Below, piece by piece: positions 7,605 to 17,090 of a stretch of 64,000 nt of DNA. This DNA comes from Noviherbaspirillum saxi. GTDB taxonomy: Bacteria > Pseudomonadota > Gammaproteobacteria > Burkholderiales > Burkholderiaceae_D. Below the pieces are notes generated by a model. It did no database searches, was not told the DNA's origin, and saw only the letters and a list, made by a program, of their open reading frames with translations. Made by a program: the position numbers and the translations under genes. The stretch is taken from assembly GCF_003591035.1 (NCBI RefSeq), contig NZ_QYUO01000003.1:1389602-1453601 (forward strand). Reading direction: 5' to 3'. Position 1 is the stretch's first letter; each line of letters opens with the position of its first letter.

Positions 7605-9206
7605 TCACATGGCCGCAGAGTGATAAACCATCATACCCATGTGCGGCATGGCCTCGGCATTGTCCAGCTTGAACACCTTGACGACATCGACCAGTTTGCT
7701 TGCCTGCTCCTGCATGGCTTCCGCGGCCGCCGACGCCTGCTCGACCAATGCCGCGTTTTGCTGGGTCGTCTGGTCCATCTGCGCGATCGCCTGGTTAATC
7801 TGCTCGATCCCGGTTCGCTGCTCGCGGCTGGCAGTCGTAATCTCGCCGATGATATCGGTGACGCGAAGCACACTGCTTACCACTTCATCCATGGTCTTGC
7901 CGGCCTGTCCGACAAGCCTGCTGCCCGCCTCTGTTTTATCGACCGAATCGCCGATCAAGGTCTTGATTTCTTTTGCCGCGGCGGCGCTTCGTTGCGCGAG
8001 GCTGCGTACTTCGCTGGCGACCACGGCGAATCCCCTGCCCTGTTCGCCGGCGCGCGCCGCCTCCACCGCGGCGTTCAGCGCAAGAATATTGGTCTGGAAA
8101 GCAATGCCATCGATCACACTGATGATGTCGACGATCTTCCTGGACGAATCGTTAATCGAGGCCATCGTGTCCACCACTTGCGATACCACCTCGCCGCCCT
8201 TTGCCGCTACGCCCGACGCGTTAATCGCCAGTTGATTGGCTTGCGTTGCATTGTCGGCGTTCTGCTTCACGGTTGCTGTCAACTGCTCCATCGACGCTGC
8301 CGTCTGCTGGAGGGAACTGGCTTGCGCTTCGCTTCTGGAAGACAAATCCAGGTTCCCCGATGCTATCTCGCCCGATGCGGTCGCAATGGTATCGGTCGAT
8401 GCGCGTACATCGCTGACGATGCGCACCAGACCGTCGTTCATATCCCTCAGTGCCTGCATCAGCTGGCCTGTTTCATCTTTCGATCTGACCTCGATGATCG
8501 CGGTCAGATCGCCGGCGGCAACCCGCCTGGCGGTAACGACGGCAAATTTCAAGGGACTGGATATGATGCGCGCGATCCATAAGGCGAGCAAAATGCCTGA
8601 TACCACGGTTGCGCCTATCAGGCACAGCATCCAGATAAGCGACATCGTGTAGGTGTCCTGCGCCCGTCGATGTGCAGCGTTTCCGCCTTCGGCATTGATG
8701 TCGACGAGCTTGTTGATCCGGGCAGTCATTTCTCCGAGCAGGCGCGAGGATTCGCCGACGATGAAGGTTTTCGCTTCATCCTTGCTGTTCTGCCGAGACA
8801 ACACTAGAAACTTTTGATGTTCGACCATGAACTGGTCGAACATCGTGGTCAGCTCCGCATACAGCGCCTGTTCCTCCGGCGAGGATAGCAGGCGCGCGTA
8901 TGCTTCCCGGTCGCGCTTCAATGCCGCGGACAAGTCGGCAAGACGCTTTTCCGCAAACGCCATTGTCGGCTCGGTGGTATTGATCAGATGCGACAACTCC
9001 CAGCGGCGGAACTCGCCCAGATTGCCGCGCAAGAGCAGGATGGTCTTGACACCAGGCAGCCACTTGTCAACCTGTTCGCTGGACGCCTGGTTGATGCTGC
9101 CCATCCTGTAGAGAGAAACCGCACCAAGCAATACGGTCAGGCACAACACTGCGGCAATCGCGACGACGAGCTTGGTCGCGATTCTCAAATCGTAAAACCA
9201 TTTCAT
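7605..9206 (-). CDS. Methyl-accepting chemotaxis protein
   Basis: A 533-residue inner-membrane chemoreceptor. The first membrane helix is at about residues 10-32 ([17 protein letters not shown]). It is followed by a periplasmic four-helix-bundle-type sensor domain of about 155 residues and a second membrane helix near 190-213. A HAMP linker and the cytoplasmic signalling domain come next, with the conserved hairpin [20 protein letters not shown] near residue 390. The ATG at 9206 has GAGAGAGG four bases upstream. It lies 34 bases after an NCS2 purine permease gene on the same strand, so the two are probably co-transcribed. Purines or their breakdown products are therefore plausible attractants, but this is inference. 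No C-terminal CheR-binding pentapeptide is seen. Confidence 0.92.
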   Translation of the reverse strand: MKWFYDLRIATKLVVAIAAVLCLTVLLGAVSLYRMGSINQASSEQVDKWLPGVKTILLLRGNLGEFRRWELSHLINTTEPTMAFAEKRLADLSAALKRDREAYARLLSSPEEQALYAELTTMFDQFMVEHQKFLVLSRQNSKDEAKTFIVGESSRLLGEMTARINKLVDINAEGGNAAHRRAQDTYTMSLIWMLCLIGATVVSGILLALWIARIISSPLKFAVVTARRVAAGDLTAIIEVRSKDETGQLMQALRDMNDGLVRIVSDVRASTDTIATASGEIASGNLDLSSRSEAQASSLQQTAASMEQLTATVKQNADNATQANQLAINASGVAAKGGEVVSQVVDTMASINDSSRKIVDIISVIDGIAFQTNILALNAAVEAARAGEQGRGFAVVASEVRSLAQRSAAAAKEIKTLIGDSVDKTEAGSRLVGQAGKTMDEVVSSVLRVTDIIGEITTASREQRTGIEQINQAIAQMDQTTQQNAALVEQASAAAEAMQEQASKLVDVVKVFKLDNAEAMPHMGMMVYHSAAM

Positions 9207-9240
9207 GGTGCCTCTCTCAGTCGGGCGTCTTTCCTGTCGA

Positions 9241-10629
9241 TCAGGAAGCTGCGCCAGTAGGTTCTTCCGCAATCGCAAATGCCACTTCCTTCTCTGTGCC
9301 TGCCCCATTGAACAGGATGTTCAGCAGCAGCGCGGTCAAGGTCCCGAGCAGAATGCCGTTCTGGCAGAACTTCGCCAGCAGTTCAGGTAACTGGACGAAG
9401 AATTTGTCGGCGACCAGCGGAATCATTCCCAGCGCAACACTCACGGCGACGATGTACAGGTTTTTATTGTTCTTGTCGAAGTCGACATGCATCAGGATCT
9501 TGATACCGGTGGCAGCGACCATGCCGAACATGACCACGGCAGCGCCGCCGAGTACGTATTGCGGAATCGAAGCCGCGAAATAGGCAAGCTTTGGCAGGCA
9601 TCCGAGAATCACAAGGATGCCGCCCGCCGCAGCGCACACCCAACGGCTGCGCACGCCCGTTACCTGGACCAATCCGATGTTCTGCGCATACGAAGTGTAG
9701 GTGAAGGTATTGAATATGGACCCAAGGATGGCTCCGACGCCATCAGCTCGCAATCCGCGCGCAATATCGGTGCGCGTAATCGGTTTGCCGACCACTTCCC
9801 CGATAGCAAGAAACTGGCCGACGCCTTCGACCATGATGACCATCATGACGATGCAAAGCGTAATGCTCGACATGATGTCGAACGTGGGCAAGCCGAACTG
9901 GAAGGGCATGATCGGATAAAACCAGCTGGCGGTGGCAACGCCGTCGAAGCTTACCTTGCCTAGTGCCAGCGCGATCAGGAAGCCCGCCGTGATACCGATC
10001 AGGACGGAAAGATTGGCGATGAAACCCTTGCCGAAAGCGACGATCAGCAACACCGTCAACAAGACCAGGGCGGAAATCGCCAGATTGATCGGCAAGCCAT
10101 AGTTGGGGTTGGGCATCGGTCCCGAAGGGCCGGAAATGGTCGGACTGCCGCCCGCTGCCCAATTGATGCCGACCCGCATCAAGGATATGCCGATAACCAG
10201 TACGACCGTGCCGGTGACGACAGGCGGAAACCATTTGACAAGGCGACTGACGTAGGGCGATGCAATATAGGTAAAAATACCCGCCACCATCACTGCGCCG
10301 AACACCGCTTGCATGCCTAGCGCAGGATTGGAACCAGTAGCGATAATCGGCGCGATGGCGGTGAACGTCACGCCCATCATCATCGGCAGGCGAATGCCGA
10401 TATTCCAGATACCGATACTTTGTATCATCGTCACCAGACCGCAGCAAAACAAGTCAGCGGCAATCAACAGTGCGATCTGATCTTTGGGCAGCTTCAGCGC
10501 GCCACCGATTATCAGCGGTACCGCAATCGCGCCGGCATACATCACCAGTACATGCTGCAAGCCGAGGGCAGCAAGCTTTGATGCGGGAAGAACTTCGTCG
10601 ACGGGATGGGCTTTTTCAATACTGGACAT
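9241..10629 (-). CDS. NCS2-family nucleobase permease (xanthine/urate type)
   Basis: A 462-residue inner-membrane protein of the nucleobase-ascorbate transporter (NCS2) family, a proton symporter for xanthine, urate or uracil. It has the TM1 motif LGLQHVLVMYAGAIAVP. The family signature QNIGLVQVTG starts at Gln316 and fits the consensus [QEP]-N-x-G-x4-T-[RKG]. About 12-14 hydrophobic segments are visible. The sequence style is closer to xanthine and urate permeases than to UraA. AGGAGA stands six bases before the ATG, with a small leader hairpin further upstream. A chemoreceptor gene follows, and a LysR gene and xdh operon precede, supporting a purine substrate. Confidence 0.9.
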   Translation of the reverse strand: MSSIEKAHPVDEVLPASKLAALGLQHVLVMYAGAIAVPLIIGGALKLPKDQIALLIAADLFCCGLVTMIQSIGIWNIGIRLPMMMGVTFTAIAPIIATGSNPALGMQAVFGAVMVAGIFTYIASPYVSRLVKWFPPVVTGTVVLVIGISLMRVGINWAAGGSPTISGPSGPMPNPNYGLPINLAISALVLLTVLLIVAFGKGFIANLSVLIGITAGFLIALALGKVSFDGVATASWFYPIMPFQFGLPTFDIMSSITLCIVMMVIMVEGVGQFLAIGEVVGKPITRTDIARGLRADGVGAILGSIFNTFTYTSYAQNIGLVQVTGVRSRWVCAAAGGILVILGCLPKLAYFAASIPQYVLGGAAVVMFGMVAATGIKILMHVDFDKNNKNLYIVAVSVALGMIPLVADKFFVQLPELLAKFCQNGILLGTLTALLLNILFNGAGTEKEVAFAIAEEPTGAAS

Positions 10630-10645
10630 GCTGTCTCCTGTGGTT

Positions 10646-10662
10646 CCCCAGACCGACTGGGG
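10646..10662 (-). promoter_or_regulatory. Short hairpin in the permease leader
   Basis: CCCCAG (10646-10651) and CTGGGG (10657-10662) form a perfect 6-bp stem with a 5-base loop, 16 bases before the permease ATG and next to its ribosome site. It could tune translation. There is no further support. Confidence 0.3.
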
Positions 10663-10837
10663 GAGCTATATGGTGAAATACGCTCGCATCGGCTATGTGC
10701 AAATTGAGGATGCCACCTGAACCATCACCGGTAAATACTTAAAGACAAATTTATCGATCGTGTTATCCGATGAATGCGCACATAAGATCGAATAGCTGGT
10801 ATACGGGTGCCGACATGGGCCATGCCGCCCAGCCCAC

Positions 10838-11740
10838 TCACTGTTCGGCAAGCACCTGTTTGCTACGGATCAATAGATCGCGAAAATGCTGGGCCGTTGG
10901 AGAAAGCGAGCGGCCGGCATGGAACAGCAAGGACACTTCACGCTGGATCACAGGATTAGTCACCGTTTTGACCACAAGTCCAAGTCCTGCAGCAAGCCTG
11001 CTCACCGCCGTACTCATCACCGCAATTCCGAGACCCGCTTCCACCATGCCGACCATGGTCAGCGGCAAATATACCTCATGCAGACGGGAGAGCGTGATTC
11101 CCTCGGCCTGCAAGGCGCTGTCAAGGCGCTCGCGGATAGGATTGCCGTGCCGGGGGCCGATCAACGGCATATCCGCCAGGTCCTGCCAGCGCAATTCGCG
11201 CTTGCGTGCGAGCGCGTGATCGGGGCGCATGACCACCACAAACGCATCGGAAGATAACAAATGCGCGGCAAGGTCCAGCTTGCTGTCGGCTTCTGTCCCG
11301 ATGCCGAAATCAACTTCCCCCATGCGCACCATTTGCGGGACTTCGTGTTCCGCGACGTCATGCAATTCCACTTTGACGCCGGGATATTCGATACAAAACT
11401 GCCGGATAAAGCGCGGCAGCATCAACGCAGCCTGGACCGACGACGCGGCAATCGATACGCGACCCCGGCCGAGCGTTCTCAATTCACTGGAATTTTCGAT
11501 GACGCTGTCGATGTCGTCGACCGCTTTCTTTACCAGAGGTAAGAGTTCGGCGCCGGCCTGCGTGATTTGCAGCAGGCGCGTGTGGCGATCGAACAGGCGC
11601 AGGCCGAGATTGGCTTCGAGTTCATGTACCAGTGCGCTGACCGATGACTGCGACAGGTTGAGCTTGTCCGCAGCGCGGGTGAAGTGTCCTTCCGACGCGA
11701 CTGCAATAAATGCGCGCAGCTGGCGCAGGGAAACATTCAT
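10838..11740 (-). CDS. LysR-family regulator, probably of the xdh/purine genes
   Basis: A 300-residue LysR-type transcription factor. The N-terminal winged helix-turn-helix reads VSLRQLRAFIAVASEGHF then TRAADKLNLSQSSVSALVHELE. The rest is a substrate-binding-like effector domain ending near LLIRSKQVLAEQ. The start at MNVSLRQ (11740) matches the family; an ATG at 11758 would add six residues, and neither has a strong ribosome site. It is transcribed away from the xanthine-dehydrogenase-type operon starting at 12071. A 330-bp region with two palindromes separates them, the classic arrangement for a LysR factor controlling its divergent neighbour. The permease and chemoreceptor downstream on the same strand may also be targets. 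Confidence 0.9.
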   Translation of the reverse strand: MNVSLRQLRAFIAVASEGHFTRAADKLNLSQSSVSALVHELEANLGLRLFDRHTRLLQITQAGAELLPLVKKAVDDIDSVIENSSELRTLGRGRVSIAASSVQAALMLPRFIRQFCIEYPGVKVELHDVAEHEVPQMVRMGEVDFGIGTEADSKLDLAAHLLSSDAFVVVMRPDHALARKRELRWQDLADMPLIGPRHGNPIRERLDSALQAEGITLSRLHEVYLPLTMVGMVEAGLGIAVMSTAVSRLAAGLGLVVKTVTNPVIQREVSLLFHAGRSLSPTAQHFRDLLIRSKQVLAEQ

Positions 11741-12070
11741 GTTGGCGAGATTTTTCATGTCGCAAAAATATCCGATTTCACCAAAGGGTTGGCTGGTTTC
11801 GGCACTCCCGTTAGAGCCTTTTCGTCCTGAGTTGACCAGGCAAGGCAAAAAGGGCTCTAGAGCGGGCAACATCGCGGCCTACGTGCGATTGATAGGCATC
11901 CAATCGACACGATTCATAGAGTAACACGATTAATAAATAGGGTTTGACCCATTTACCGATTGCCCGTGACCAGAGATTATCACGTTGACCGGCAGCCGGT
12001 CAGTATCCGTGAACATGCATACCGGCAAGCGCGTGTCGTCGTGGCTTCCACGATCATTTAAGGAAAAGAG
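11741..12070. other. Divergent promoter region between lysR and the xdh operon
   Basis: A 330-bp region between outward-facing genes. It contains an inverted repeat TAGAGCC (11812-11818) / GGCTCTA (11853-11859). It also holds a near-palindrome AAATAGGGT-TTG-ACCCATTT (11935-11954) and a perfect palindrome at 11986-12002. Both promoters and the LysR operator should be here. No complete sigma-70 hexamer pair could be fixed. Confidence 0.5.
11986..12002. promoter_or_regulatory. Candidate LysR operator palindrome
   Basis: TGACCGGC and GCCGGTCA flank a single central A, a perfect 8-1-8 inverted repeat about 70 bases before the xdh FAD-subunit ATG. Position and symmetry suit a binding site for the divergent LysR factor; the assignment is inferred. 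Confidence 0.4.
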
Positions 12071-12934
12071 ATGAGAGACTTTCAGTACTTTGAACCCGTA
12101 ACGCTATCCGAAGCGGTGTCCCTGCTCCAGAGCGGCAACGGCAAGGCGAGCCTGATCGCCGGCGGCACCGACCTCCTCGTGCAGATCAAGGAACATGTGC
12201 GGCAGCCCGACCATGTCATCAATATCAAGAAAATTCCTGGCATGGACGATCTGCACTTCGATCCGGAAACCGGATTGCGCATCGGCGCCTTGACCACCAC
12301 CCGCGCGGTCGAAACCTCGCCGCTGGTGCAACGGCATTATACGAGCCTGGCGCGCGCCACCACCGATTTCGCCTCGATCCAGGTGCGCAACCGGGCAACC
12401 GTGGTCGGCAACGTATGCCGCGCCTCGCCTTCTGCGGACACCCTGCCACCGCTGATTGCCGATGGCGCGACGCTGCAGATCTACGGCCCGAAAGGACGCC
12501 GCATCGAACGGATGGAAGACTTCTTTACCGGGCCGGGCAAGACCGCGCTCGGCGCCGACGAGATTGTCACCCACATCATGATCCCGCCGCCGGCACCGCA
12601 CACCGGCAAGGTCTATATCAAGCATGGGCGCCGTATTGCGATGGAACTGGCCACCGTCGGCGTGGCCGTCACCCTGACGATGGAGGGCGATACCTGCCGT
12701 GAGGTGCGCATTGTGCTGGCGGCGGTCGCGCCGACGCCGATCCGGGCCAAGCGCGCCGAAGAGTTGTTGCGCAACAAGCGCATCGATCAGGAAGCCATTG
12801 CTGCGGCTGCGTTTGCCGCCAAAGAAGAAGCGCGTCCGATCAGCGATGTACGCGGCAGCGATGCTTACCGGCGGCAGATGGTCAGCGTCTTGACAAAAAG
12901 AGCCCTTGAACAGGCATTGAAGGAAGCACAATGA
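12071..12934 (+). CDS. Xanthine dehydrogenase family FAD-binding subunit
   Basis: A 287-residue medium subunit of a three-subunit molybdenum hydroxylase (CoxM/XdhB/HcrB-like). It carries FAD and passes electrons from the iron-sulfur subunit to the acceptor. The FAD-binding signature LIAGGTDLLVQIK is near residue 34 and the second motif TVVGNVCRASPSADTLPPL near residue 115. It is short and lacks the extra [4Fe-4S] insertion typical of 4-hydroxybenzoyl-CoA reductase beta subunits, arguing against that enzyme. AGGAAAAGAG precedes the ATG. The stop overlaps the next start (ATGA), showing tight translational coupling in the order FAD, 2Fe-2S, Moco subunit. Confidence 0.9.
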   Translation: MRDFQYFEPVTLSEAVSLLQSGNGKASLIAGGTDLLVQIKEHVRQPDHVINIKKIPGMDDLHFDPETGLRIGALTTTRAVETSPLVQRHYTSLARATTDFASIQVRNRATVVGNVCRASPSADTLPPLIADGATLQIYGPKGRRIERMEDFFTGPGKTALGADEIVTHIMIPPPAPHTGKVYIKHGRRIAMELATVGVAVTLTMEGDTCREVRIVLAAVAPTPIRAKRAEELLRNKRIDQEAIAAAAFAAKEEARPISDVRGSDAYRRQMVSVLTKRALEQALKEAQ

Positions 12935-13425
12935 AACAGATTATCTCCCTCACCTTGAATGAAGAGCAGCGCGAGCTCGCCATCGAACCACATCACACGC
13001 TGCTCGACACCTTGCGCAACGACGCCTGCCTGACCGGCACCAAGAAAGGTTGCGATGTCGGCGAATGCGGTTCATGCACTGTCATCCTCGATGGCAAACC
13101 AGTGAATTCCTGCCTGGTGCTGGCCGGTGAAGTCAATGGCTGCAAGATCACCACGATTGAAGGCATCCAGCGCTCCTGCGATGAAGTCCATCCGCTGCAG
13201 GACAACTTCATGAAGTGCGGCGCTGCACAATGCGGATTCTGTACTCCCGGCTTCATCGTGATGGCGAAAGCGCTGCTCGATGAAAATCCGGCGCCGTCCA
13301 CTGACGAAATCCGGTTCGCCATTGCCGGCAATATCTGCCGCTGCACCGGTTATACAAAAATTATCGAAGCGATCGACCGCACCGCCGGCCAGATGAATGA
13401 AAGCACACAGGGGGAAACACGATGA
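12931..13425 (+). CDS. Xanthine dehydrogenase family [2Fe-2S] subunit
   Basis: A 164-residue small subunit with two [2Fe-2S] clusters. The plant-ferredoxin-type site uses Cys41, Cys46, Cys49 and Cys61 (GCDVGECGSC, then NSC). The second, helical-domain cluster uses CGAAQCGFC and NICRCTGY. This is the standard CoxS/XdhC-small-subunit layout at the usual length. It overlaps both neighbours by four bases (ATGA). It transfers electrons from the molybdenum site to FAD in the cytoplasmic holoenzyme. Confidence 0.94.
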   Translation: MKQIISLTLNEEQRELAIEPHHTLLDTLRNDACLTGTKKGCDVGECGSCTVILDGKPVNSCLVLAGEVNGCKITTIEGIQRSCDEVHPLQDNFMKCGAAQCGFCTPGFIVMAKALLDENPAPSTDEIRFAIAGNICRCTGYTKIIEAIDRTAGQMNESTQGETR

Positions 13426-15707
13426 CACATTCGATTATCGGCACCAGCGTCAAGCGTACCGACCTGTTGGCGAAAGTGACCGGCGATGCCAAGTATGTGG
13501 CGGACATGAACATGCCTGGCCTCCTGTTCGGAAAAACCAAGCGGTGCAACGTCGCCCATGCGCTGATCAAGCGCATCGACGTCAGCAAGGCCCGTGCGCT
13601 GCCCGGCGTCAAGGCAGTGCTGACCCATGAGAATGTTCCCCGCGTGCTGCACGCCGGTTCCCCGCACCCGCGCTCGGCGTCGGTCACCTGCGACCAGTAC
13701 ATCCTCGATAACAAGGTGCGCTACTGGGGTGAAGGTGTCGCCGTGGTCGCCGCGATAAGCGAAGAAATCGCCGAGAAGGCCATTGGCCTGATCGAAGTGG
13801 AATACGAAGAATTGCCGGCCGTATTTACCGTGGAAGACGCACAGCGTCCCGACGCGCCCCTGATCCATGATCGCGAACCCGGCGGCAATCTTGTTTTGCC
13901 GCCCGCCATTTTCACGCGCGGAGACGTGGAAAAGGGTTTTGCCGAAGCCGACTTTATTCTCGAAGGAGAATATGAAGGCGGACGTCCGACGCCGGCTTAC
14001 ATGGAACCGAACGTCTGTACCTGCCAATGGGATGGCAACGGCAACCTGACGGTATGGATCTCCACCCAGACCGCCTTCATGGTGCGCGGCATCATGGCCG
14101 AAGTGCTCGGCCTGCCCCTGCACAAGGTCCGCGTGCTGGTCGACCATATGGGCGGCGGCTTTGGTGCGAAACAGGATTTGTTCCAGCACGAGTTCCTGTG
14201 TGCGCTGCTGGCGAAAGAAACCAAACGCCCGGTACGCATGGAGTTCACGCGCGAGGAAACCTTCCTCGGCGGCCGCACCCGGCATCCTGCAAAAATCTGG
14301 CTCAAGCAGGGTTTCAGGAAAGACGGCACGATCACCGCGCGTCAGGCACGTGTCGTATTCAACTCCGGCGCATACGGTTCGCATGGCCCGGGCGTCACCA
14401 ACGTCGGCACCTCCGCCTTGGTTTCTTTATATCGCTGCGAGAACGTGCATCTGGAAGGCCGCTGCGTGTACACCAACAGTCCGATCGCCGGCGCGTTCCG
14501 CGGCTACGGCGTGGTACAGACCTATTACGCGCTGGATATCCAGATGGATGAGGCAGCGGTGAAACTGGGCATGGACCCGGCAGAACTGAAATTGCAGAAC
14601 GCGGTGCGCGAAGGCGATATCGCACCATCCAATCATCCCTTGATCGGTCACGGACTGGAAGCCTGCATCAAGAAGGGTATGGAGTTGACCGACTGGCGCA
14701 ACCTGCGCCGCCAGCCGCGCAAGGTGGAAGGCCCGATCCGTTACGGCTGGGGCGTAGGCTGCGAGATGCACGGCAGCAGCGCCTATCCCGGCATCAAGGA
14801 GCAAGGCAATGCCATCGTCAAGATGAATGAAGACGGCACGGCGGTACTGCTGACCGGTACTGCGGGACTCGGCACCGGGGCGCACACGGCGCTGGCGCAG
14901 ATTGTCGCCGAAGAACTCGGCTTGAAATTCGAGGACGTATCGGTAGTCCATGGCGACACCGATGTCGTCCCTTGGGATATTGGCGCGTTCGCGAGCCATA
15001 CCACCTATATGGGTGGACGTGCCGCCCAGATGGCCGCTGCCGAAGTGAAGAAGCAGATGCTCAAGCGCGCCGCGGAGCAGCTCGACGCCAGGATCGACGA
15101 CCTGGTGGTGGCACAGGGCGACATCACCGTGCGCGCGCGGCCCGGCCTGCGCATGACAGTGCGTGAAGCCGTGATGCCGAAAAAAGGCATTCCTGCGGCG
15201 CAGCTGGTCGGCACCGCCACCTACCATCCGACCAAGTCCTACTCGTTCGCCGCCCATTTCGTTGAAGTGCGCGTCGATACCGAAACCGGCTACATCACGG
15301 TCGAGCAGGTGATCCCGGTGCACGAGATCGGCAAGGTCATCCATCCTGTCGCGGCGGCCGGCCAGATCGAAGGCGGTATCCAGCAAGGTATCGGGCACAC
15401 GTTGTACGAGGACTATCAAATCGACATGCGCACCGGCCGGTCTCTCAATGCCAATTTCGTCGATTACAAGATGCCGCTGGCAATGGACATGCCGCCGATC
15501 AAAACCGTGATCCTCGAAAACGCACCGGACCCGGGCGGACCGTTCGGCGCGAAGGGAGTCGGCGAAGATCCTATCGTCGCCATCGGTCCGGCCATCGCCA
15601 ATGCAGTATACGACGCGATCGGCGTGCGTTTCCGGCATTACCCGATCAAGCCGGAACAAGTCCTGACCGCGCTGGCGCAATTGAAAGGCGAACAGCAGAC
15701 CGCATAG
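13422..15707 (+). CDS. Xanthine dehydrogenase family molybdopterin-binding subunit
   Basis: A 761-residue catalytic subunit carrying molybdopterin cytosine dinucleotide. Visible motifs are MGGGFGAKQD near residue 243 (cofactor binding), GAFRGYGVVQ with Arg360 (active-site loop) and GPFGAKGVGEDP with the catalytic-Glu region near the C-terminus. The sequence runs parallel to the E. coli XdhA type, including DIGAFASHTTYMGG matching its DPGAFASRQSY segment, rather than to CoxL. Together with the NCS2 permease, LysR factor and XdhC genes this points to purine (xanthine or hypoxanthine) oxidation. Other N-heterocycles remain possible. Confidence 0.9.
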   Translation: MTHSIIGTSVKRTDLLAKVTGDAKYVADMNMPGLLFGKTKRCNVAHALIKRIDVSKARALPGVKAVLTHENVPRVLHAGSPHPRSASVTCDQYILDNKVRYWGEGVAVVAAISEEIAEKAIGLIEVEYEELPAVFTVEDAQRPDAPLIHDREPGGNLVLPPAIFTRGDVEKGFAEADFILEGEYEGGRPTPAYMEPNVCTCQWDGNGNLTVWISTQTAFMVRGIMAEVLGLPLHKVRVLVDHMGGGFGAKQDLFQHEFLCALLAKETKRPVRMEFTREETFLGGRTRHPAKIWLKQGFRKDGTITARQARVVFNSGAYGSHGPGVTNVGTSALVSLYRCENVHLEGRCVYTNSPIAGAFRGYGVVQTYYALDIQMDEAAVKLGMDPAELKLQNAVREGDIAPSNHPLIGHGLEACIKKGMELTDWRNLRRQPRKVEGPIRYGWGVGCEMHGSSAYPGIKEQGNAIVKMNEDGTAVLLTGTAGLGTGAHTALAQIVAEELGLKFEDVSVVHGDTDVVPWDIGAFASHTTYMGGRAAQMAAAEVKKQMLKRAAEQLDARIDDLVVAQGDITVRARPGLRMTVREAVMPKKGIPAAQLVGTATYHPTKSYSFAAHFVEVRVDTETGYITVEQVIPVHEIGKVIHPVAAAGQIEGGIQQGIGHTLYEDYQIDMRTGRSLNANFVDYKMPLAMDMPPIKTVILENAPDPGGPFGAKGVGEDPIVAIGPAIANAVYDAIGVRFRHYPIKPEQVLTALAQLKGEQQTA

Positions 15708-15798
15708 GCTTTACCGCTTATCAATAAGCACAGCGCAGCCATCCGGCAAAGAACCGCATGTTCCCTTCCCGCGAGAAGGAACATGTGCGTCCCTCACC

Positions 15799-15910
15799 CG
15801 TCATTCCCGCGAAAGCGAGAATCCATAAGCCGATGGGACAGGCAGCGACCTGAATAGTCGTAGCCGAAGTGCAGGCTCTGTATGGATACCCGATTTCTCG
15901 GGTATGACGA
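15799..15910. repeat. Dispersed intergenic palindromic repeat
   Basis: The left end CGTCATTCCCGCGAAAGCGA and the right end CCCGATTTCTCGGGTATGACG form imperfect terminal inverted repeats about 110 bases apart. CGTCAT(T/A)CCCG termini are typical of small intergenic repeats scattered in many proteobacterial genomes. There is no coding capacity. It lies between the xdh operon and the next gene and could act as an RNA hairpin. Confidence 0.6.
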
Positions 15911-15990
15911 GGGGAGCAGGCACTGTAGATGTGTCCTTGCCGCTTCCGCATGGCTTCGGAAGCCACTTTTCACGACACGGGAGTAATGCA

Positions 15991-16326
15991 ATGTCGAACA
16001 CGACATTCGACCAACATGTTGGCGACGCCACGGAAAGACTGCACCTCAGTGCTTTCAATGCCGCTTTCTACGAACTCGGCCTGCGATGGCACTGGGATGA
16101 TGCGACCTATCACGAACTGCGTCGCCATCCTTGTGAAAAGGAACGCGTACGCATTTATCTGCAAATGCATCAGCCCCATTTGCTCACCGCCTACGACGCC
16201 AGCTTTCTGGTCGAGGCCATCCATGCAGTCAAAGCGCGCCGTTTCGAAGCAATGACGCATTGCGGCACGCAAGCCGCCACGGATGTGGACTGGGCGGCCG
16301 TGCAGCGCTTTAAGCGTGACATTTGA
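15991..16326 (+). CDS. Small conserved-looking protein of unknown function next to sodB
   Basis: A 111-residue protein with no family that I recognise. It is rich in His, Arg and aromatic residues, for example [35 protein letters not shown], and seems mostly helical and soluble. The ATG at 15991 follows GGGAGTAA and is preferred to a longer frame from 15904 that runs through the dispersed repeat. A decayed copy of the same gene lies at 29170-29410, which shows this is a real, duplicated gene. The stop is 57 bases before sodB, so co-transcription and a redox or stress link are possible. Confidence 0.65.
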   Translation: MSNTTFDQHVGDATERLHLSAFNAAFYELGLRWHWDDATYHELRRHPCEKERVRIYLQMHQPHLLTAYDASFLVEAIHAVKARRFEAMTHCGTQAATDVDWAAVQRFKRDI

Positions 16327-16382
16327 CGACCGCTTGGCCCACAGACCTTCAAGAAAATCTAAGTAACTTAAAAGGACATGCA

Positions 16383-17000
16383 ATGGAACATCGGCTACCC
16401 GCCCTCCCCTACGCTGCGGATGCGCTACAACCTTATATATCGAAGGAAAGCATCGATTACCACTACGGCAAGCATCATCTGACCTATGTCACCAACCTGA
16501 ACAACCTGGTAAAGGGTGGCGAGTTCGAACATGCTTCGCTGGAAGAGATCGTCAGGGATTCCGCGGGCAGTCTGTTCAACAACGCAGCCCAGATCTGGAA
16601 CCATACCTTCTTCTGGAATTGCATGGCGCCTGAAGGTGGTGGAGCGCCGGTCGGTTTGCTGGCGGGAGCCATCGTGGTGCGATGGGGTTCGATCAGCAAG
16701 TTCAAGGAAGAATTCACGCGCGCGTGCGTCAGCAACTTCGGTTCCGGGTGGACCTGGCTGGTACGAAAACCGGATGGCTCACTCGACATCGTGAATACCG
16801 CCAATGCCGGCACGCCGATCCTCACCAGCGATGTGCCGCTGCTGACCTGCGACGTTTGGGAACATGCGTACTACATTGACTATCGCAATGCGCGCGCCAA
16901 ATTTGTCGAGGCATTCTGGAATGTTGTCAACTGGGATTTCGTTGCGCAAAATTTTGCGGCTCAGGAGCGATGTGTTTCGTTAGAAGATAGTTCGGAATAA
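16383..17000 (+). CDS. sodB: Iron-type superoxide dismutase
   Basis: A 205-residue superoxide dismutase of the Fe/Mn family. The metal ligands are visible: His27 (YHYGKHH), the His of [10 protein letters not shown] near residue 80, and the Asp and His of [12 protein letters not shown] near 160-164. Residues such as [16 protein letters not shown] and [10 protein letters not shown] favour the iron type. The ATG at 16383 is preceded by AAAAGGA. Length is close to the usual 190-200. It converts superoxide to peroxide and oxygen in the cytoplasm. The C-terminal tail of about 15 residues after the conserved NWDFVAQNF is longer than in E. coli SodB. Confidence 0.93.
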   Translation: MEHRLPALPYAADALQPYISKESIDYHYGKHHLTYVTNLNNLVKGGEFEHASLEEIVRDSAGSLFNNAAQIWNHTFFWNCMAPEGGGAPVGLLAGAIVVRWGSISKFKEEFTRACVSNFGSGWTWLVRKPDGSLDIVNTANAGTPILTSDVPLLTCDVWEHAYYIDYRNARAKFVEAFWNVVNWDFVAQNFAAQERCVSLEDSSE

Positions 17001-17090
17001 ATACCTTTAACGTATTGAGAGAGCAGCCTGAAATGCACTCAAATAGTTGTAATCAGAGAGCTGCTTATCTTCACTATTTGCGTTGCATCC

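Noticed and set aside
9487..9963. Plus-strand open frames inside the NCS2 permease gene
   Set aside because: The proteins are His/Asp/Arg-rich mirror translations of a membrane protein gene, without starts or motifs.
14427..15680. 417-codon minus-strand frame opposite the xdh molybdopterin subunit
   Set aside because: It only mirrors a high-GC coding gene with clear motifs on the other strand.
12071..15707. Calling the three-subunit hydroxylase a 4-hydroxybenzoyl-CoA reductase because a ubiX-like gene is near
   Set aside because: The FAD subunit lacks the extra [4Fe-4S] insertion of that enzyme, and the neighbouring permease and LysR gene fit purines better.
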